Of a DNA stretch of 47,785 nt, positions 1 to 8,688 are shown one piece after another. Position numbers and translations under genes: made by a program. The number at the start of each line of letters is the position of its first letter. Position 1 is the stretch's first letter. Origin of the DNA: JADJWR01 sp964509545 (GTDB lineage Bacteria > Pseudomonadota > Gammaproteobacteria > Burkholderiales > Burkholderiaceae_F). The notes beneath the pieces are model-generated. The model saw nothing but the letters and a program-made list of their open reading frames with translations, was not told where the DNA came from and searched no databases. Where the stretch lies: assembly GCA_964509545.1 (NCBI GenBank), contig CAZDXQ010000027.1, forward strand, positions 1 through 47,785, written 5' to 3'.

Positions 1-1708
1 ACCAGGTGGCGTAGGTCGAGAACTTGTAGCCGCGGCGGTATTCGAACTTGTCGACGGCCTTCATCAGACCGATGTTGCCTTCCTGGATCAGATCGAGGAA
101 CTGCAGGCCGCGGTTGGTGTACTTCTTGGCAATCGAGATCACCAGCCGCAGATTGGCCTCGGTCATCTCGCGCTTGGCCTTGCGCGCCTTGGCCTCGCCA
201 GTGGCCATCTGCTTGTAGACCTCGCGCAGGTCCTTCAGCGGCAGCACGATGCGCTTCTGCAGGTCGGAGAGTTTCCCCTGCAGCTCGTGCACCGCCGGCA
301 GGTTGCGCGACAGCACCTCCGAGTACGGGTGCCCGCCCTCGGCCTCGCGCGTGACCCAGCGCTGGTTCGTTTCCGCGCCCGGAAAGGCCTTGAGGAACTG
401 CGGCCGCGGCATGCCGCACTTGTTGACCATGATCTCGTAGATCTGCTTCTCCATGCTGCGCACCTCCTCGACCTGCCGGCGCAGCGAGTCGCACAGCCGC
501 TCGACCATCTTGGCGGTGAAGCGCAGCCCCATCAACTCGTCGAGGATCCTGGTCTGCGCCTTGACGTAGGCAGGCGACTTGTAGCCTTCTTTCTCGAAGG
601 CCACGCGCATCCTGTCGAAGAGCCTGCGCACGACCTCGAACTTCTCCAGCGCGCGCGACTTCAGCTCCTCGAGCTGACCGGCGGTCATGCCGCTGGCGCC
701 GAGGTCGGTCGTCTCCTCGCCTTCGTCGTCCTCGTCTTCGCCGCCAGCCGAAGTGGCCGTCGGGAAGCCTTCGCTGTCGTCGACCAGGCCGTCGACGACC
801 TCGTCGATCGGCGTCGTGCCGGCGGCGATCCGGTCGGCGTGCTCGAGGATCTCGGCAATGGTCGTCGGGCAGGCCGAGATCGCCATCACCATGTGCTTCA
901 GGCCGTCCTCGATCCGCTTGGCGATCTCGATCTCGCCCTCACGCGTGAGCAGCTCGACCGAGCCCATCTCGCGCATATACATCCGCACCGGGTCGGTCGT
1001 GCGGCCAAACTCGGTGTCGACGTTCGACAGCGCCGCCTCGGCCTCCTCCTCGGCATCCTCGGAGGACGTCGCCGAAGGCGCGTTTTCCGTCATCAGCAGC
1101 GTCTCGGCATCCGGCGCCTGGTCGAAGACCTGGATGCCCATGTCGGAGAACGTGCTGATGATGGCGTCGATCGCCTCAGCGTCGACCAGGTTGTCCGGCA
1201 GATGGTCGTTGATCTCGGAGTAGGTCAGGAAGCCGCGTTCCTTGCCCAGCTTGATCAGCGCCTTGAGCTTGTTGCGGCGGGCCTCGAAGTCCTCCTGCGG
1301 CCCTGGCGGCATCCGCTTCAGTGCCTCCTGCAGCGCCTTTTCCTTGGCACGACGATCCTTCGCCCGCTGCCGCGGGGTCATCTTCTCGACAACCTGCACG
1401 GCCTCGTCGACGGAGTCGTCACCCGCTTCCGGCACGGCATCGACAGCGTCGCCGGGCACGGCCTGTTCCTCGTTTTGTGCTTTCGGCTTGCGGCCTGGCT
1501 TGCCTTTGGCAGGAGCCGCCGCGGCCGGCGCCACCGGGACCTTCGCCGCAACGATCTTGCGCTTGTCGATCGCGTCGTCCGCCTTGGTCCGTCCCGCGCC
1601 AACCTTGGCCTTTTCGGGCTTCCTTGCCGCGGAGACGGCACTCGCCGGCTTGGCCGGGGTCACCGCCTTCTTTGCCGAATGTTTGCCCGTGGTTGCCTTG
1701 TGTGCCAT
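1..1708 (-). CDS. rpoD: RNA polymerase primary sigma factor RpoD (3' part outside window)
   Basis: Housekeeping sigma-70 factor that directs core RNA polymerase to promoters. The visible N-terminal 569 or so residues begin MAHKATTGKH and open with an Ala/Lys/Pro-rich, low-complexity stretch of about 110 residues. The region 1.1 fold follows (LIKLGKERGFLTYSEINDHLP), then an acidic insert (GGEDEDDEGEE) typical of the non-conserved region. Region 1.2 reads DPVRMYMREMG. Region 2 begins at NLRLVISIAKKYTNRG and continues through FLDLIQEGNIGLMKAVDKFEYRRG. The frame is cut by the window start in region 2.3 (KFSTYATW), so regions 3 and 4 are not seen. It is the last gene of the rpsU-yqeY-dnaG-rpoD cluster, 289 bases after dnaG, which leaves room for its own promoter. 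Identification is secure. Confidence 0.97.
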   Translation of the reverse strand, partial: MAHKATTGKHSAKKAVTPAKPASAVSAARKPEKAKVGAGRTKADDAIDKRKIVAAKVPVAPAAAAPAKGKPGRKPKAQNEEQAVPGDAVDAVPEAGDDSVDEAVQVVEKMTPRQRAKDRRAKEKALQEALKRMPPGPQEDFEARRNKLKALIKLGKERGFLTYSEINDHLPDNLVDAEAIDAIISTFSDMGIQVFDQAPDAETLLMTENAPSATSSEDAEEEAEAALSNVDTEFGRTTDPVRMYMREMGSVELLTREGEIEIAKRIEDGLKHMVMAISACPTTIAEILEHADRIAAGTTPIDEVVDGLVDDSEGFPTATSAGGEDEDDEGEETTDLGASGMTAGQLEELKSRALEKFEVVRRLFDRMRVAFEKEGYKSPAYVKAQTRILDELMGLRFTAKMVERLCDSLRRQVEEVRSMEKQIYEIMVNKCGMPRPQFLKAFPGAETNQRWVTREAEGGHPYSEVLSRNLPAVHELQGKLSDLQKRIVLPLKDLREVYKQMATGEAKARKAKREMTEANLRLVISIAKKYTNRGLQFLDLIQEGNIGLMKAVDKFEYRRGYKFSTYATW

Positions 1709-1997
1709 CCGCTCACCTGTCTGTGATTTGCGCTGGGCCGGTCATCACCGCCCGGCGACTGCCGCGGCACGCCGCCTTCTTCGCCTCGGTCCCACCAAAC
1801 ACCGACTCAGAACCCGCATATGGGGCCTGGGTCGACGCTGGACAACTGCAAGGCTTTCCTTGCCCGTCCCACCCGAGACGGCCGGCGCGCCAGACTGCAC
1901 CGCCCAGGGCACTACGGCCCGCCGAAGGGTGCCTTCGGATATTTGCGTTGGGTCGACAAGCGACGGTGGCCGGCGACATGCGTAACATAAAATTGTA
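1709..1997. other. dnaG-rpoD intergenic region
   Basis: This 289-base gap holds no convincing gene; the frames crossing it lack family features. It contains a perfect 7-bp hairpin (arms 1922-1928 and 1932-1938) with no T-run, so it is not a classical terminator. Just after dnaG the bases are unusually AT-rich for this genome (about 1984-1998). Because rpoD orthologues often carry separate promoters here, the gap probably holds rpoD promoter elements on the minus strand, but I cannot fix a convincing -35/-10 pair. Confidence 0.4.
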
Positions 1998-3794
1998 TCA
2001 GTGCCTCGCCTGCCCACTGCCCTGCTCGCCCGCAGCCATCTCGCCACCTGGACCTGCCATCAAACGCGCTCGTCGCTGCGACAGTTGCCGGATCCGAGCC
2101 AGCGTATCCACGCCAGGCTGCACCTGTGCCGCCAGCGCCTCCAACTCCCCGTTTAGCCGCCGCAATTCGAGTTTGGCGAGTGCCCCGGCAAGCTCGTGCC
2201 GCGCCGCTTCAAGATCCGCCTCGGCCACGAGTTGGCGCGCGGCCGCGGCCCTGTACTCCTCTGCGAACTCGCTTTCGGCAAGAAGTTCCTGCAACGATCC
2301 CGAGGTGAGGCCCGCCGTCGCCGCCGCAGTTCGCGAGACTTCAATGACCTGTCGGTCGATCGCCCCGTCGCCCGCGGCAAACTCGTTGGCCAAAGCGGCT
2401 TCGAACTCGCTGGCCAGGGCGGGATAGGACATCAGGTACTGCAGTACACGCTCCTTCAGGTTCGCCGTCTCCACCGCATGGCGCCGTGTCTCGGTCCTGG
2501 GCGCCGCCGGCACGCGCCGCCACGGCTTTAGTCCGAACAACGCCTCGACCTCGGCCGCCGGACTTCGCGCCGCTTCGGCAAGTTCGCGCAACATCTGCAG
2601 GCGGAGCGCGCCGGCCGCCATCGTTGCCACCAGCGGCTTGGCTTCGGCCAACAGGGCGGCTCGGCCCTCGGCAGCGTCGAGATCCTTGCCCTCGGCAAGC
2701 GAACGAACGAACCACCGCGACAGCGGCATAGCCCGATCCAGTTCCGCTGCAAAGGCTTCGGCGCCGTGCGCCTTTACCAGGCTGTCTGGATCTTCCCCTT
2801 CGGTCAGCAGCAGAAAGTCGATGCGTTTGGTGTCCACCAGCGCCGGCAATGCCGCTTCCAGCGCCCGGCGTGCCGCTTTGCGTCCAGCGTCGTCGCCGTC
2901 GAAGGCGAAGATCACCTGTTCGGCCAGGCGTAGCAGCTCGCCGACATGGTGCGGCGTCACAGCGGTGCCCAACGCGGCGACGGTCTCCTCAAAACCGGCC
3001 TGCGCGAGCTGGATCACATCCAGGTAGCCCTCGCAGACGATGACGCGCCGCCTGCGCCGGATGGCCTCCTGAGCTTCGAACAGACCGTACAGTTCGCGCC
3101 CCTTGTGAAAGACGGGCGTCTCTGGCGAGTTCAGGTATTTCGGCTCCGATCCGTCGAGCGAACGCGCGCCGAAGCCGATCACTGACCCGCGCCTGTTGCG
3201 GATCGGAAACATGACCCGGCCGCGGAAGCGATCGTAGCGTTTGCCTTCCCCTTCGATCACCAGCCCCGCCTCCACAAGCTGCGGCTGCCTGTAGTCATCG
3301 AAGGCCGCCGCCAGCGCATTCCACTCGCCCGGGGAATAGCCCAGCCCGAATCGGGCCGCGGTCGCGCCTGCCAGGCCGCGTCCCTTCAGGTAGCGGATCG
3401 CCGGCTCGCTTCCCTTCAACTGCTGTCGGTAGAAATCCGCCGCACGCTGTAGGATTTCTGTCAGCGCCTTGACCCGGCTATCCGGCTGACCGGAGGTGCC
3501 GGATCCTTCGGGCACGCTCATGCCGACCTGCTGCGCCAGTTCCCTGACGGCATCGACGAAGCCGAGTCCACGATGCTCCATCAGGAAACCGATCGCGGTG
3601 CCGTGCATGCCGCAACCGAAGCAATGGAAGAACTGCTTGCTCGGGCTGACCGTGAACGACGGCGACTTTTCGCCGTGGAAGGGACACAGGCCGAGGAAGT
3701 TCTGCCCTGACTTTTTCAACTGCACGTATCGGCCGACCACGTCGACGAGATCGACGCGGGCCAGCAGATCCTGGATGAATCCTGCCGGGATCAC
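1998..3794 (-). CDS. dnaG: DNA primase DnaG
   Basis: Synthesises RNA primers for lagging-strand replication with the replicative helicase. About 598 residues. The N-terminal CHC2 zinc-binding domain shows C37, H40, C58 and C61 (LCPFH ... HCFGCGMHG). A catalytic core follows with the TOPRIM motifs VCEGYLD and AFDGDDAGRKA, and then a divergent C-terminal helicase-interaction region. I place the start at a GTG so that the protein begins MIPAGFIQDLLARVD, matching the family start; the frame stays open to 3914, but that extra 40 residues (MTPLAACASRRRAP...) looks non-coding. No strong ribosome site is visible before the GTG. It lies 120 bases downstream of yqeY and upstream of rpoD in the macromolecular synthesis operon. 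Confidence 0.95.
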   Translation of the reverse strand: MIPAGFIQDLLARVDLVDVVGRYVQLKKSGQNFLGLCPFHGEKSPSFTVSPSKQFFHCFGCGMHGTAIGFLMEHRGLGFVDAVRELAQQVGMSVPEGSGTSGQPDSRVKALTEILQRAADFYRQQLKGSEPAIRYLKGRGLAGATAARFGLGYSPGEWNALAAAFDDYRQPQLVEAGLVIEGEGKRYDRFRGRVMFPIRNRRGSVIGFGARSLDGSEPKYLNSPETPVFHKGRELYGLFEAQEAIRRRRRVIVCEGYLDVIQLAQAGFEETVAALGTAVTPHHVGELLRLAEQVIFAFDGDDAGRKAARRALEAALPALVDTKRIDFLLLTEGEDPDSLVKAHGAEAFAAELDRAMPLSRWFVRSLAEGKDLDAAEGRAALLAEAKPLVATMAAGALRLQMLRELAEAARSPAAEVEALFGLKPWRRVPAAPRTETRRHAVETANLKERVLQYLMSYPALASEFEAALANEFAAGDGAIDRQVIEVSRTAAATAGLTSGSLQELLAESEFAEEYRAAAARQLVAEADLEAARHELAGALAKLELRRLNGELEALAAQVQPGVDTLARIRQLSQRRARLMAGPGGEMAAGEQGSGQARH

Positions 3795-3914
3795 GGACGA
3801 TGAACAGCGCAGGGAGGGCCGAGATCGATCATTTTGCGCTCCCTGCAGCAGCACCGAGGCGACTGGCGCACGAGGGGCCCGGCGTCGGGAAGCGCATGCA
3901 GCAAGTGGCGTCAA

Positions 3915-4361
3915 TCAGCCCTGCAGCCGCCTTTTCACCAGCGCGGAGACCTGGCTCATGTCGGCACGCCCGGCCAGTTTCGGCTTCAGCAGGGCCATCA
4001 CCTTGCCTAAGGCCGAGGATTCCGTGGCCCCTGCCTCGGCTACAGCAGCCTCGATCGCGGCCTCGATTTCGGCAGGCGCGAGTTGCTGCGGCAGATAGGC
4101 CGACAGGACGGATATTTCCGCGGTTTCCTTGGCCACCAGGTCGGTGCGGCCCCCGGCTTCGAACTGCGCGATCGCGTCCTTGCGCTGCTTGATCAGCTTC
4201 TCGACGATCGCTGTGACCAGCCCGTCGTCAGCCTGCACCCGGCCATCGACCTCGCGCTGCTTGATGGCGGCAAGCAGCATGCGAATTGCCGACAGGCGCT
4301 CGGTCGCGCGCGCCTTCATGGCCGCCTTCATGTCCTCGGTGATGCGATCCTTCAGACTCAT
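3915..4361 (-). CDS. yqeY: GatB/YqeY domain protein
   Basis: Protein of 148 residues of the YqeY family, which resembles the tail domain of the GatB amidotransferase subunit and is thought to bind tRNA; its exact role is not established. Visible family features are the start SLKDRITEDMKAAMKA, the helix IRMLLAAIKQREVD and the motif ISVLSAYLPQQL. Two ATG codons are adjacent (4364 and 4361). The GGGAGG ribosome site lies 5 bases before the second and only 2 before the first, so the second is preferred. It sits between rpsU and dnaG, a common place in many proteobacteria, and comes after a terminator, so it is probably expressed at lower levels than rpsU. Confidence 0.9.
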   Translation of the reverse strand: MSLKDRITEDMKAAMKARATERLSAIRMLLAAIKQREVDGRVQADDGLVTAIVEKLIKQRKDAIAQFEAGGRTDLVAKETAEISVLSAYLPQQLAPAEIEAAIEAAVAEAGATESSALGKVMALLKPKLAGRADMSQVSALVKRRLQG

Positions 4362-4388
4362 CATGGCCTCCCGGCTTTGAAGGCGCAG

Positions 4389-4416
4389 AAAACGAAAACG
4401 CGCCCTTAGGGGCGCG
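4389..4416 (-). terminator. Intrinsic terminator between rpsU and yqeY
   Basis: On the minus strand the arms CGCGCCC and GGGCGCG (plus-strand 4410-4416 and 4399-4405) enclose a 4-base loop and are followed by TTTTCGTTTT. It lies about 40 bases after the rpsU stop and before yqeY. This matches the known design of the E. coli operon, where an internal terminator after rpsU lowers expression of dnaG and rpoD relative to the ribosomal protein. Confidence 0.85.
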
Positions 4417-4455
4417 CTCGCAGCAATGTCGGGCGGAACTTTGCCGCCCGGCGCC

Positions 4456-4668
4456 CTAGTACAGCTTCTTGGGCAGCATCTGGCTGCGCAGCCGCTTGAA
4501 ATGGCGCTTGATCGCGGCCGACTTCTTGCGCTTGCGCTCAGCGGTGGGCTTCTCGTAGAACTCGCGCGCCCGCAGTTCGGTCAGAAGACCGCTCTTCTCT
4601 ATGGTGCGCTTGAAGCGGCGCAGGGCAACCTCGAACGGTTCATTTTCCTTGACGCGAATGGTAGGCAT
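4456..4668 (-). CDS. rpsU: 30S ribosomal protein S21
   Basis: Small-subunit protein S21, 70 residues, beginning MPTIRVKENEPFEVALRRFK and ending SQMLPKKLY; rich in Lys and Arg as expected for an rRNA-binding protein. The open frame extends seven codons further (to 4689), but MPTIRV is the conserved start. It is the first gene of the rpsU-yqeY-dnaG-rpoD cluster and diverges from tsaD across 218 bases. A terminator follows directly. Confidence 0.97.
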   Translation of the reverse strand: MPTIRVKENEPFEVALRRFKRTIEKSGLLTELRAREFYEKPTAERKRKKSAAIKRHFKRLRSQMLPKKLY

Positions 4669-4886
4669 GCAATGTCTGCAGAAGTTCATGCCTGCGGCGT
4701 ACCACCGCAGGAAAGCAACAAATTATAGCACGTCTCGGGAAGCGGGCGACAATCGCCGGCACGCCGTCATGGCGCGACGACGACGCCGGCACTTGTACCG
4801 GGCCAAATGCGAGCCTTGGCTAGACTGGGCCGGCTTCCGCCGGAGGTCTTTCGACAAGGCCAAGGCCACGGCTTTCAGGATTCCTC

Positions 4887-5900
4887 GTGATCGTCCTCGG
4901 TCTTGAAACCTCCTGCGACGAGACTGGCGTTGCGCTGCTGGACAGCGAGCGCGGCCTGCTCGCGCACGCGCTGCACTCGCAGGTCGACATGCACCGCGCC
5001 TACGGCGGCGTCGTTCCGGAACTGGCCTCGCGCGACCACGTCCGCCGCCTGCTGCCGCTGCTGGAACAGACACTCGCGGAAGCGGATCTGAGGCTGGCGC
5101 AGATTGACGCCATCGCGGTGACCGCCGGGCCGGGCCTGGTCGGGGCACTGCTGGTGGGCGCCAGCGTCGCCCATGCGCTCGGCCTCGCGCTGGGCCGGCC
5201 GGTCATCGACGTCCACCACATGGAGGGACACCTGCTTTCGCCGCTGCTGGCGCAGCCACGGCCGGAATTTCCGTTCGTCGCGCTGCTCGTCTCGGGTGGA
5301 CATACGCAGCTGATGCGGGTCGACGGCTACGGCCGCTACTGGTTGCTCGGCGAAACGCAGGACGACGCCGCCGGAGAGGCCTTCGACAAAACCGCGCAGC
5401 TGCTTGGGCTGGACTACCCGGGGGGACCGGCGGTTTCCAGGCTCGCCGAATTCGGCGTCGATGGGGCATTCACCTTTCCACGTCCGATGCTGCACAGCCG
5501 TGACCTGAATTTCAGCTTCAGCGGGCTGAAGACCGCCGTACTGACGGCCACACGCAACGTCGGCGACCTCTGTGAGCAGGTCCGGGCGGACATCGCGCAC
5601 GCGTTTGTCAGTGCCGTGGTCGACGTGCTGGTGCGCAAATCGCTCTCGGCGCTCGCGCAGACCGGCTTGCGGCGGCTGGTTGTTGCCGGTGGCGTTGGCG
5701 CCAACCGTCAACTGCGAGCGCAACTGCAGCGCGCCGTCGAGCAGGCAGGCGCCGAACTGTTCTTCCCGCCGCAGGAGTTTTGCACCGACAACGGCGCCAT
5801 GATCGCGATGGCTGGGCTGGCCCGGCTGCAATCGGGAGCCGTCGGGTCGAGCCTCGCTTATTCGGTTCGGCCGCGCTGGGCCCTCGGCGAGGCGCGCTGA
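4887..5900 (+). CDS. tsaD: tRNA N6-adenosine threonylcarbamoyltransferase TsaD
   Basis: Transfers the threonylcarbamoyl group from threonylcarbamoyl-AMP to A37 of tRNAs reading ANN codons, working with TsaB and TsaE. 337 residues, full length for the family. The GTG start gives MIVLGLETSCDETGVAL, the classic N-terminus. The metal-binding motif HHMEGHL, the ASKHA nucleotide-binding segment SGGHTQL, GEAFDKTAQLLGL and the C-terminal FCTDNGAMIA (metal-binding Asp) are all present. It diverges from rpsU and converges with plsY, whose stop is only 8 bases away with no visible terminator. A TAGACT box at 4821-4826 could be a -10 element about 60 bases upstream. Confidence 0.97.
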   Translation: MIVLGLETSCDETGVALLDSERGLLAHALHSQVDMHRAYGGVVPELASRDHVRRLLPLLEQTLAEADLRLAQIDAIAVTAGPGLVGALLVGASVAHALGLALGRPVIDVHHMEGHLLSPLLAQPRPEFPFVALLVSGGHTQLMRVDGYGRYWLLGETQDDAAGEAFDKTAQLLGLDYPGGPAVSRLAEFGVDGAFTFPRPMLHSRDLNFSFSGLKTAVLTATRNVGDLCEQVRADIAHAFVSAVVDVLVRKSLSALAQTGLRRLVVAGGVGANRQLRAQLQRAVEQAGAELFFPPQEFCTDNGAMIAMAGLARLQSGAVGSSLAYSVRPRWALGEAR

Positions 5901-5908
5901 AGCTCGCC

Positions 5909-6523
5909 CTAGCCTGAATTCGCCTTCTCGCCGATGCGGCGTTCGCGGCCGGCGCGCAAGTTGGCGATGTTCTGCCGGTGGCGAACGATCAGCAGCACGC
6001 TCATCGCCGCGGTGACCGCCGCCAGGCTGATCGAGCCCGTGCGCCACAGCAGCGCGATCGGCGCGAAAATCGCGCTGCCGAGGGACGCCAGCGACGAGTA
6101 TCGCCATACGATGGCAAGCACGAGCCAGGCGGCGCAGGCGGCGATGCCGGCCCCCCCGTCGAGAGCCAGCATTGCGCCGAGAAAGGTAGCCACCCCCTTG
6201 CCGCCCTTGAAGCCGAAGAAGACGGGGTACAGATGGCCGACAAAGGCCGCCAGCGCCGCCAGAGCGACACCCAGCTCATGGACGCCGAAGGGCACGCCGT
6301 AGGAACGCACCAGCCACACCGCTATTGCACCCTTGGCAGCGTCACCCGCCAGCGTCAGGGCTGCCGCAGCCTTGCTGCCCGAACGCAGCACGTTGGTCGC
6401 GCCCGGATTGCCAGAGCCGTAGCTGCGCGGATCGGCCAGGCCGAACAGTCGGCTGACAACCACTGCAAAGGAAACGGAGCCGAGCAGGTAGGCGCCCGAG
6501 ATGACCACGGCCCACGGCAGCAT
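5909..6523 (-). CDS. plsY: Glycerol-3-phosphate acyltransferase PlsY
   Basis: Inner-membrane enzyme transferring an acyl group from acyl-phosphate to glycerol-3-phosphate, the first step of phospholipid synthesis (partner of PlsX). 204 residues from MLPWAVVISGAYLLGSV; about five membrane segments. The conserved loops are SGNPGATNVLR, FGFKGGKGVATFLG and the end segment RHRQNIANLRAGRERRI. The frame continues upstream to 6604 into ybaK, but those residues are not family-like. It starts 16 bases after the ybaK stop and ends the minus-strand run fkpB-ispH-CHI-xerD-ybaK-plsY. Confidence 0.95.
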   Translation of the reverse strand: MLPWAVVISGAYLLGSVSFAVVVSRLFGLADPRSYGSGNPGATNVLRSGSKAAAALTLAGDAAKGAIAVWLVRSYGVPFGVHELGVALAALAAFVGHLYPVFFGFKGGKGVATFLGAMLALDGGAGIAACAAWLVLAIVWRYSSLASLGSAIFAPIALLWRTGSISLAAVTAAMSVLLIVRHRQNIANLRAGRERRIGEKANSG

Positions 6524-6539
6524 CGACGCGCTCACAGCC

Positions 6540-7031
6540 TCAGGATTCCAGCGCGCAACTGACCGCAAGCGCGCCGAGTTTTTCAGCAAGAACGGATGGC
6601 GCAACCTCTACCAGGTATCCGCGGCGGCCGCCGTTGATGAAGATGCGCGGCAGTTGCAGCACGCTGCGCTCGACGAAGATCGGCATCGACTTTCTCAGGC
6701 CAAACGGCGACGTCCCACCGACTTGGTAGCCGGTATGGCGCTGCGCGATATCCGGCGCGCACGGTTCGACGCGCTTGCGGTCGATCTGCCGCGCCAGGTT
6801 CTTGGTCGAGACCTTGCGGTCACCATGCATCAGCACGATCAGCGGCTTGCCGTGCTCGTCCTGCATCACCAACGTCTTGACCACCTCATGCTCGGAGATC
6901 CCGAGCGCCTGAGACGACACCGCCGTGCCGCCGTGTTCGACGTACGGATAGACGTGCTCCAGATATGGCACACGGTGCATGCGCAGCCAGGCGGTCGCTG
7001 GCGTTTCGGAAACATGCAGCGCCTTGTTCAT
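6540..7031 (-). CDS. ybaK: Cys-tRNA(Pro) deacylase, YbaK/EbsC family
   Basis: Editing protein that hydrolyses mischarged Cys-tRNA(Pro) in trans. 163 residues, full length for the family. Family features are VSSQALGISEHEVVKTLVMQ, with the conserved Lys of the catalytic region, GDRKVSTKNLAR, and the substrate loop GYQVGGTSPFG. The ATG at 7031 gives MNKALHVSETPAT. It lies 27 bases after xerD and just before plsY, probably in one transcript with them. The family also contains ProX-type editing enzymes; the GGTSPFG loop and length favour YbaK. Confidence 0.9.
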   Translation of the reverse strand: MNKALHVSETPATAWLRMHRVPYLEHVYPYVEHGGTAVSSQALGISEHEVVKTLVMQDEHGKPLIVLMHGDRKVSTKNLARQIDRKRVEPCAPDIAQRHTGYQVGGTSPFGLRKSMPIFVERSVLQLPRIFINGGRRGYLVEVAPSVLAEKLGALAVSCALES

Positions 7032-7058
7032 CGGCGCGCAGTCTAGCCGCGTGTTCGC

Positions 7059-8021
7059 CTAGCCGCGCGGGTGATGGCGGGCGTGCAGCGCCTGCAGCCG
7101 CTCTCGCGCCACGTGCGTATAAATCTGGGTGGTCGAGATGTCGGCGTGCCCGAGAAGCAGTTGCACGACGCGCAGGTCAGCGCCGTGGTTGAGCAGGTGG
7201 GTGGCGAAGGCGTGGCGCAGCCCGTGCGGCGACAGCGGCGCGCGGATGTCGGCCAGCAGCGCATAGCGGCGGATCAGCTTCCAGAACATCTGGCGCGTCA
7301 TCGACGCGCCGCGGCGTGTCACGAACAGGGCGTCCGTGCTGCGTCCGTCGAGCAGCGCTGGGCGCGCCCGCCCGCAGTAACGATCCAACCACAGTCTTGC
7401 CTCCTCGCCTACGGGCACAACGCGCTCTTTCTGACCCTTGCCGGTGACGCGCACCAGCCCGTCGGCGAGCGACACCTCCACCAGCTTCAGCCCGACCAGT
7501 TCTGAAACCCGCAAGCCCGTTGCATACAGCAGTTCGAGCATGGCACGGTCGCGCAGGCCGAGGTCGGATTCGGTATCCGGCGCTGCCAGCAGCGCTTCGA
7601 CCTGCGCTTCGGTCATCGCGCGTGGAAAGCGCGGCGGCGCCTTGGCGCCGACCAGGCGCAGCGTCGGGTCGACACCGATCAGGCCCTCGCGCAGTGCCCA
7701 GCGGTAGAAGCGGCGCAACGTGGCGAGGCGTCGATTGGCGCTGCTGGCGCGTGACACTGCAAAGGTTGCCGCGAAATACTGCTGCAGATCCGCGGCGCCG
7801 GCCGCAAGAAGATCGCCTCCTTGCAGGAATGCCGCGAGCTGGCGGAGATCGCGGCGATAGGCCGCCAGCGAGTTCGTCGCCAGTCCATCCTCCAGCCAAA
7901 GCGCATCGATGAAGCGGTCAACCAGCGGCGACGCCGCAGCCGCAGGCCCGGTCGCCTTCGCCGGTGGGCCCTTCGCGCTCACCTTCTGCCAAACCGGCTG
8001 CCGCGACGGCGATCCCGGCAT
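7059..8021 (-). CDS. xerD: Site-specific tyrosine recombinase XerD
   Basis: Recombinase that with XerC resolves chromosome dimers at dif during division. From MPGSPSRQ it has 320 residues. The N-terminal SAM-like DNA-binding domain begins near residue 32 (PLVDRFIDALWLEDGLATNSLAAYRRDL). Catalytic residues, numbered from this start, are R171 (ATGLRVSEL), K195 (TGKGQKER), H266 and R269 (PHGLRH), H292 (LLGHADI) and Y301 (QIYTHV). All are present, so the enzyme should be active. XerD is preferred over XerC by sequence feel and by the absence of dapF/yigA neighbours. The start is uncertain: the frame is open to 8201 and no good ribosome site is seen, and residues 1-30 may not be translated. Confidence 0.9.
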   Translation of the reverse strand: MPGSPSRQPVWQKVSAKGPPAKATGPAAAASPLVDRFIDALWLEDGLATNSLAAYRRDLRQLAAFLQGGDLLAAGAADLQQYFAATFAVSRASSANRRLATLRRFYRWALREGLIGVDPTLRLVGAKAPPRFPRAMTEAQVEALLAAPDTESDLGLRDRAMLELLYATGLRVSELVGLKLVEVSLADGLVRVTGKGQKERVVPVGEEARLWLDRYCGRARPALLDGRSTDALFVTRRGASMTRQMFWKLIRRYALLADIRAPLSPHGLRHAFATHLLNHGADLRVVQLLLGHADISTTQIYTHVARERLQALHARHHPRG

Positions 8022-8082
8022 CGGTTGCGCAACCGGCAAGGCCCGGCCATCAACGGGCTTCGTCCTGCCGAATCCCGCACGG

Positions 8083-8655
8083 TCAGCCGCCGAGCAATCC
8101 TTTCTTGAGGTTCGCATCGACCGGCTTGTCGCCGATCCAAATGCGCAGCACCGCTTCGAAGAAGTCCTCACCCGCGATCGCCGTGCCCCGTGGCTGCCCA
8201 TTGACGACGATGCGCGTGCCCGTGTCCGGGCTGAACTCGAAATCGATACGGTCGCCCTTCTTCGCCTCGCCGACCGTCTTCAGGTTCGCGTTCAGCGTTT
8301 CGATCTGCGACTTGAACCCCGCCAGTTGCTGCTCGCTGAGATTGGCCTTCAGGCCATCGTTCAGGGCACCGGCGAAGGTCTCGGCATCGACATCGCGCAG
8401 CATGCCGATCGCCACCCGCCTTGGCCCCTTCTGGCCGAGCAGCGCCGCGGCGGTGTTCGCCTTCTGCGGCACATACAGCCCGGCCGCATAGACCTTGAAG
8501 AAGACGCGGGTGCGCACGCCGGTGCCGTTCAATTGCAGAGGCTGGCCACCGATCTGCACTGCCGGATCGAACTTGACGCCTTCCACTTCCACCGTCTGCG
8601 CCTGCGCGAGTCCGGCAACCGCCGAAATCAGCAGCGTCGCCAGAAGCCTCTTCAT
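8083..8655 (-). CDS. Chalcone isomerase-like exported protein
   Basis: Protein of 190 residues with a cleavable signal peptide (MKRLLATLLISAVAGLAQA) and a chalcone-isomerase-like fold (VEVEGVKFDPAVQIGGQPLQLNGTGVRTR, FFKVYAAGLYVPQKA, EDFFEAVLRIWIGDKPVD). Bacterial members of this fold are periplasmic; they are not plant-type flavonoid enzymes, and their function is mostly unknown, with ligand or fatty-acid binding proposed. It sits between ispH (33 bases upstream) and xerD, all on the minus strand. Family assignment is firm; function is open. Confidence 0.85.
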   Translation of the reverse strand: MKRLLATLLISAVAGLAQAQTVEVEGVKFDPAVQIGGQPLQLNGTGVRTRVFFKVYAAGLYVPQKANTAAALLGQKGPRRVAIGMLRDVDAETFAGALNDGLKANLSEQQLAGFKSQIETLNANLKTVGEAKKGDRIDFEFSPDTGTRIVVNGQPRGTAIAGEDFFEAVLRIWIGDKPVDANLKKGLLGG

Positions 8656-8688
8656 CTGTCCCTCCCTTTTTCGATCTGAGCGTGGAAC

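Noticed and set aside
287..1726. Plus-strand open frame of 479 codons opposite rpoD
   Set aside because: Antisense shadow of rpoD; composition (Leu, Arg, His, Asp) is typical of such shadows.
4875..6107. Minus-strand open frame of 410 codons opposite tsaD
   Set aside because: Shadow of tsaD, extends into plsY, no recognisable protein.
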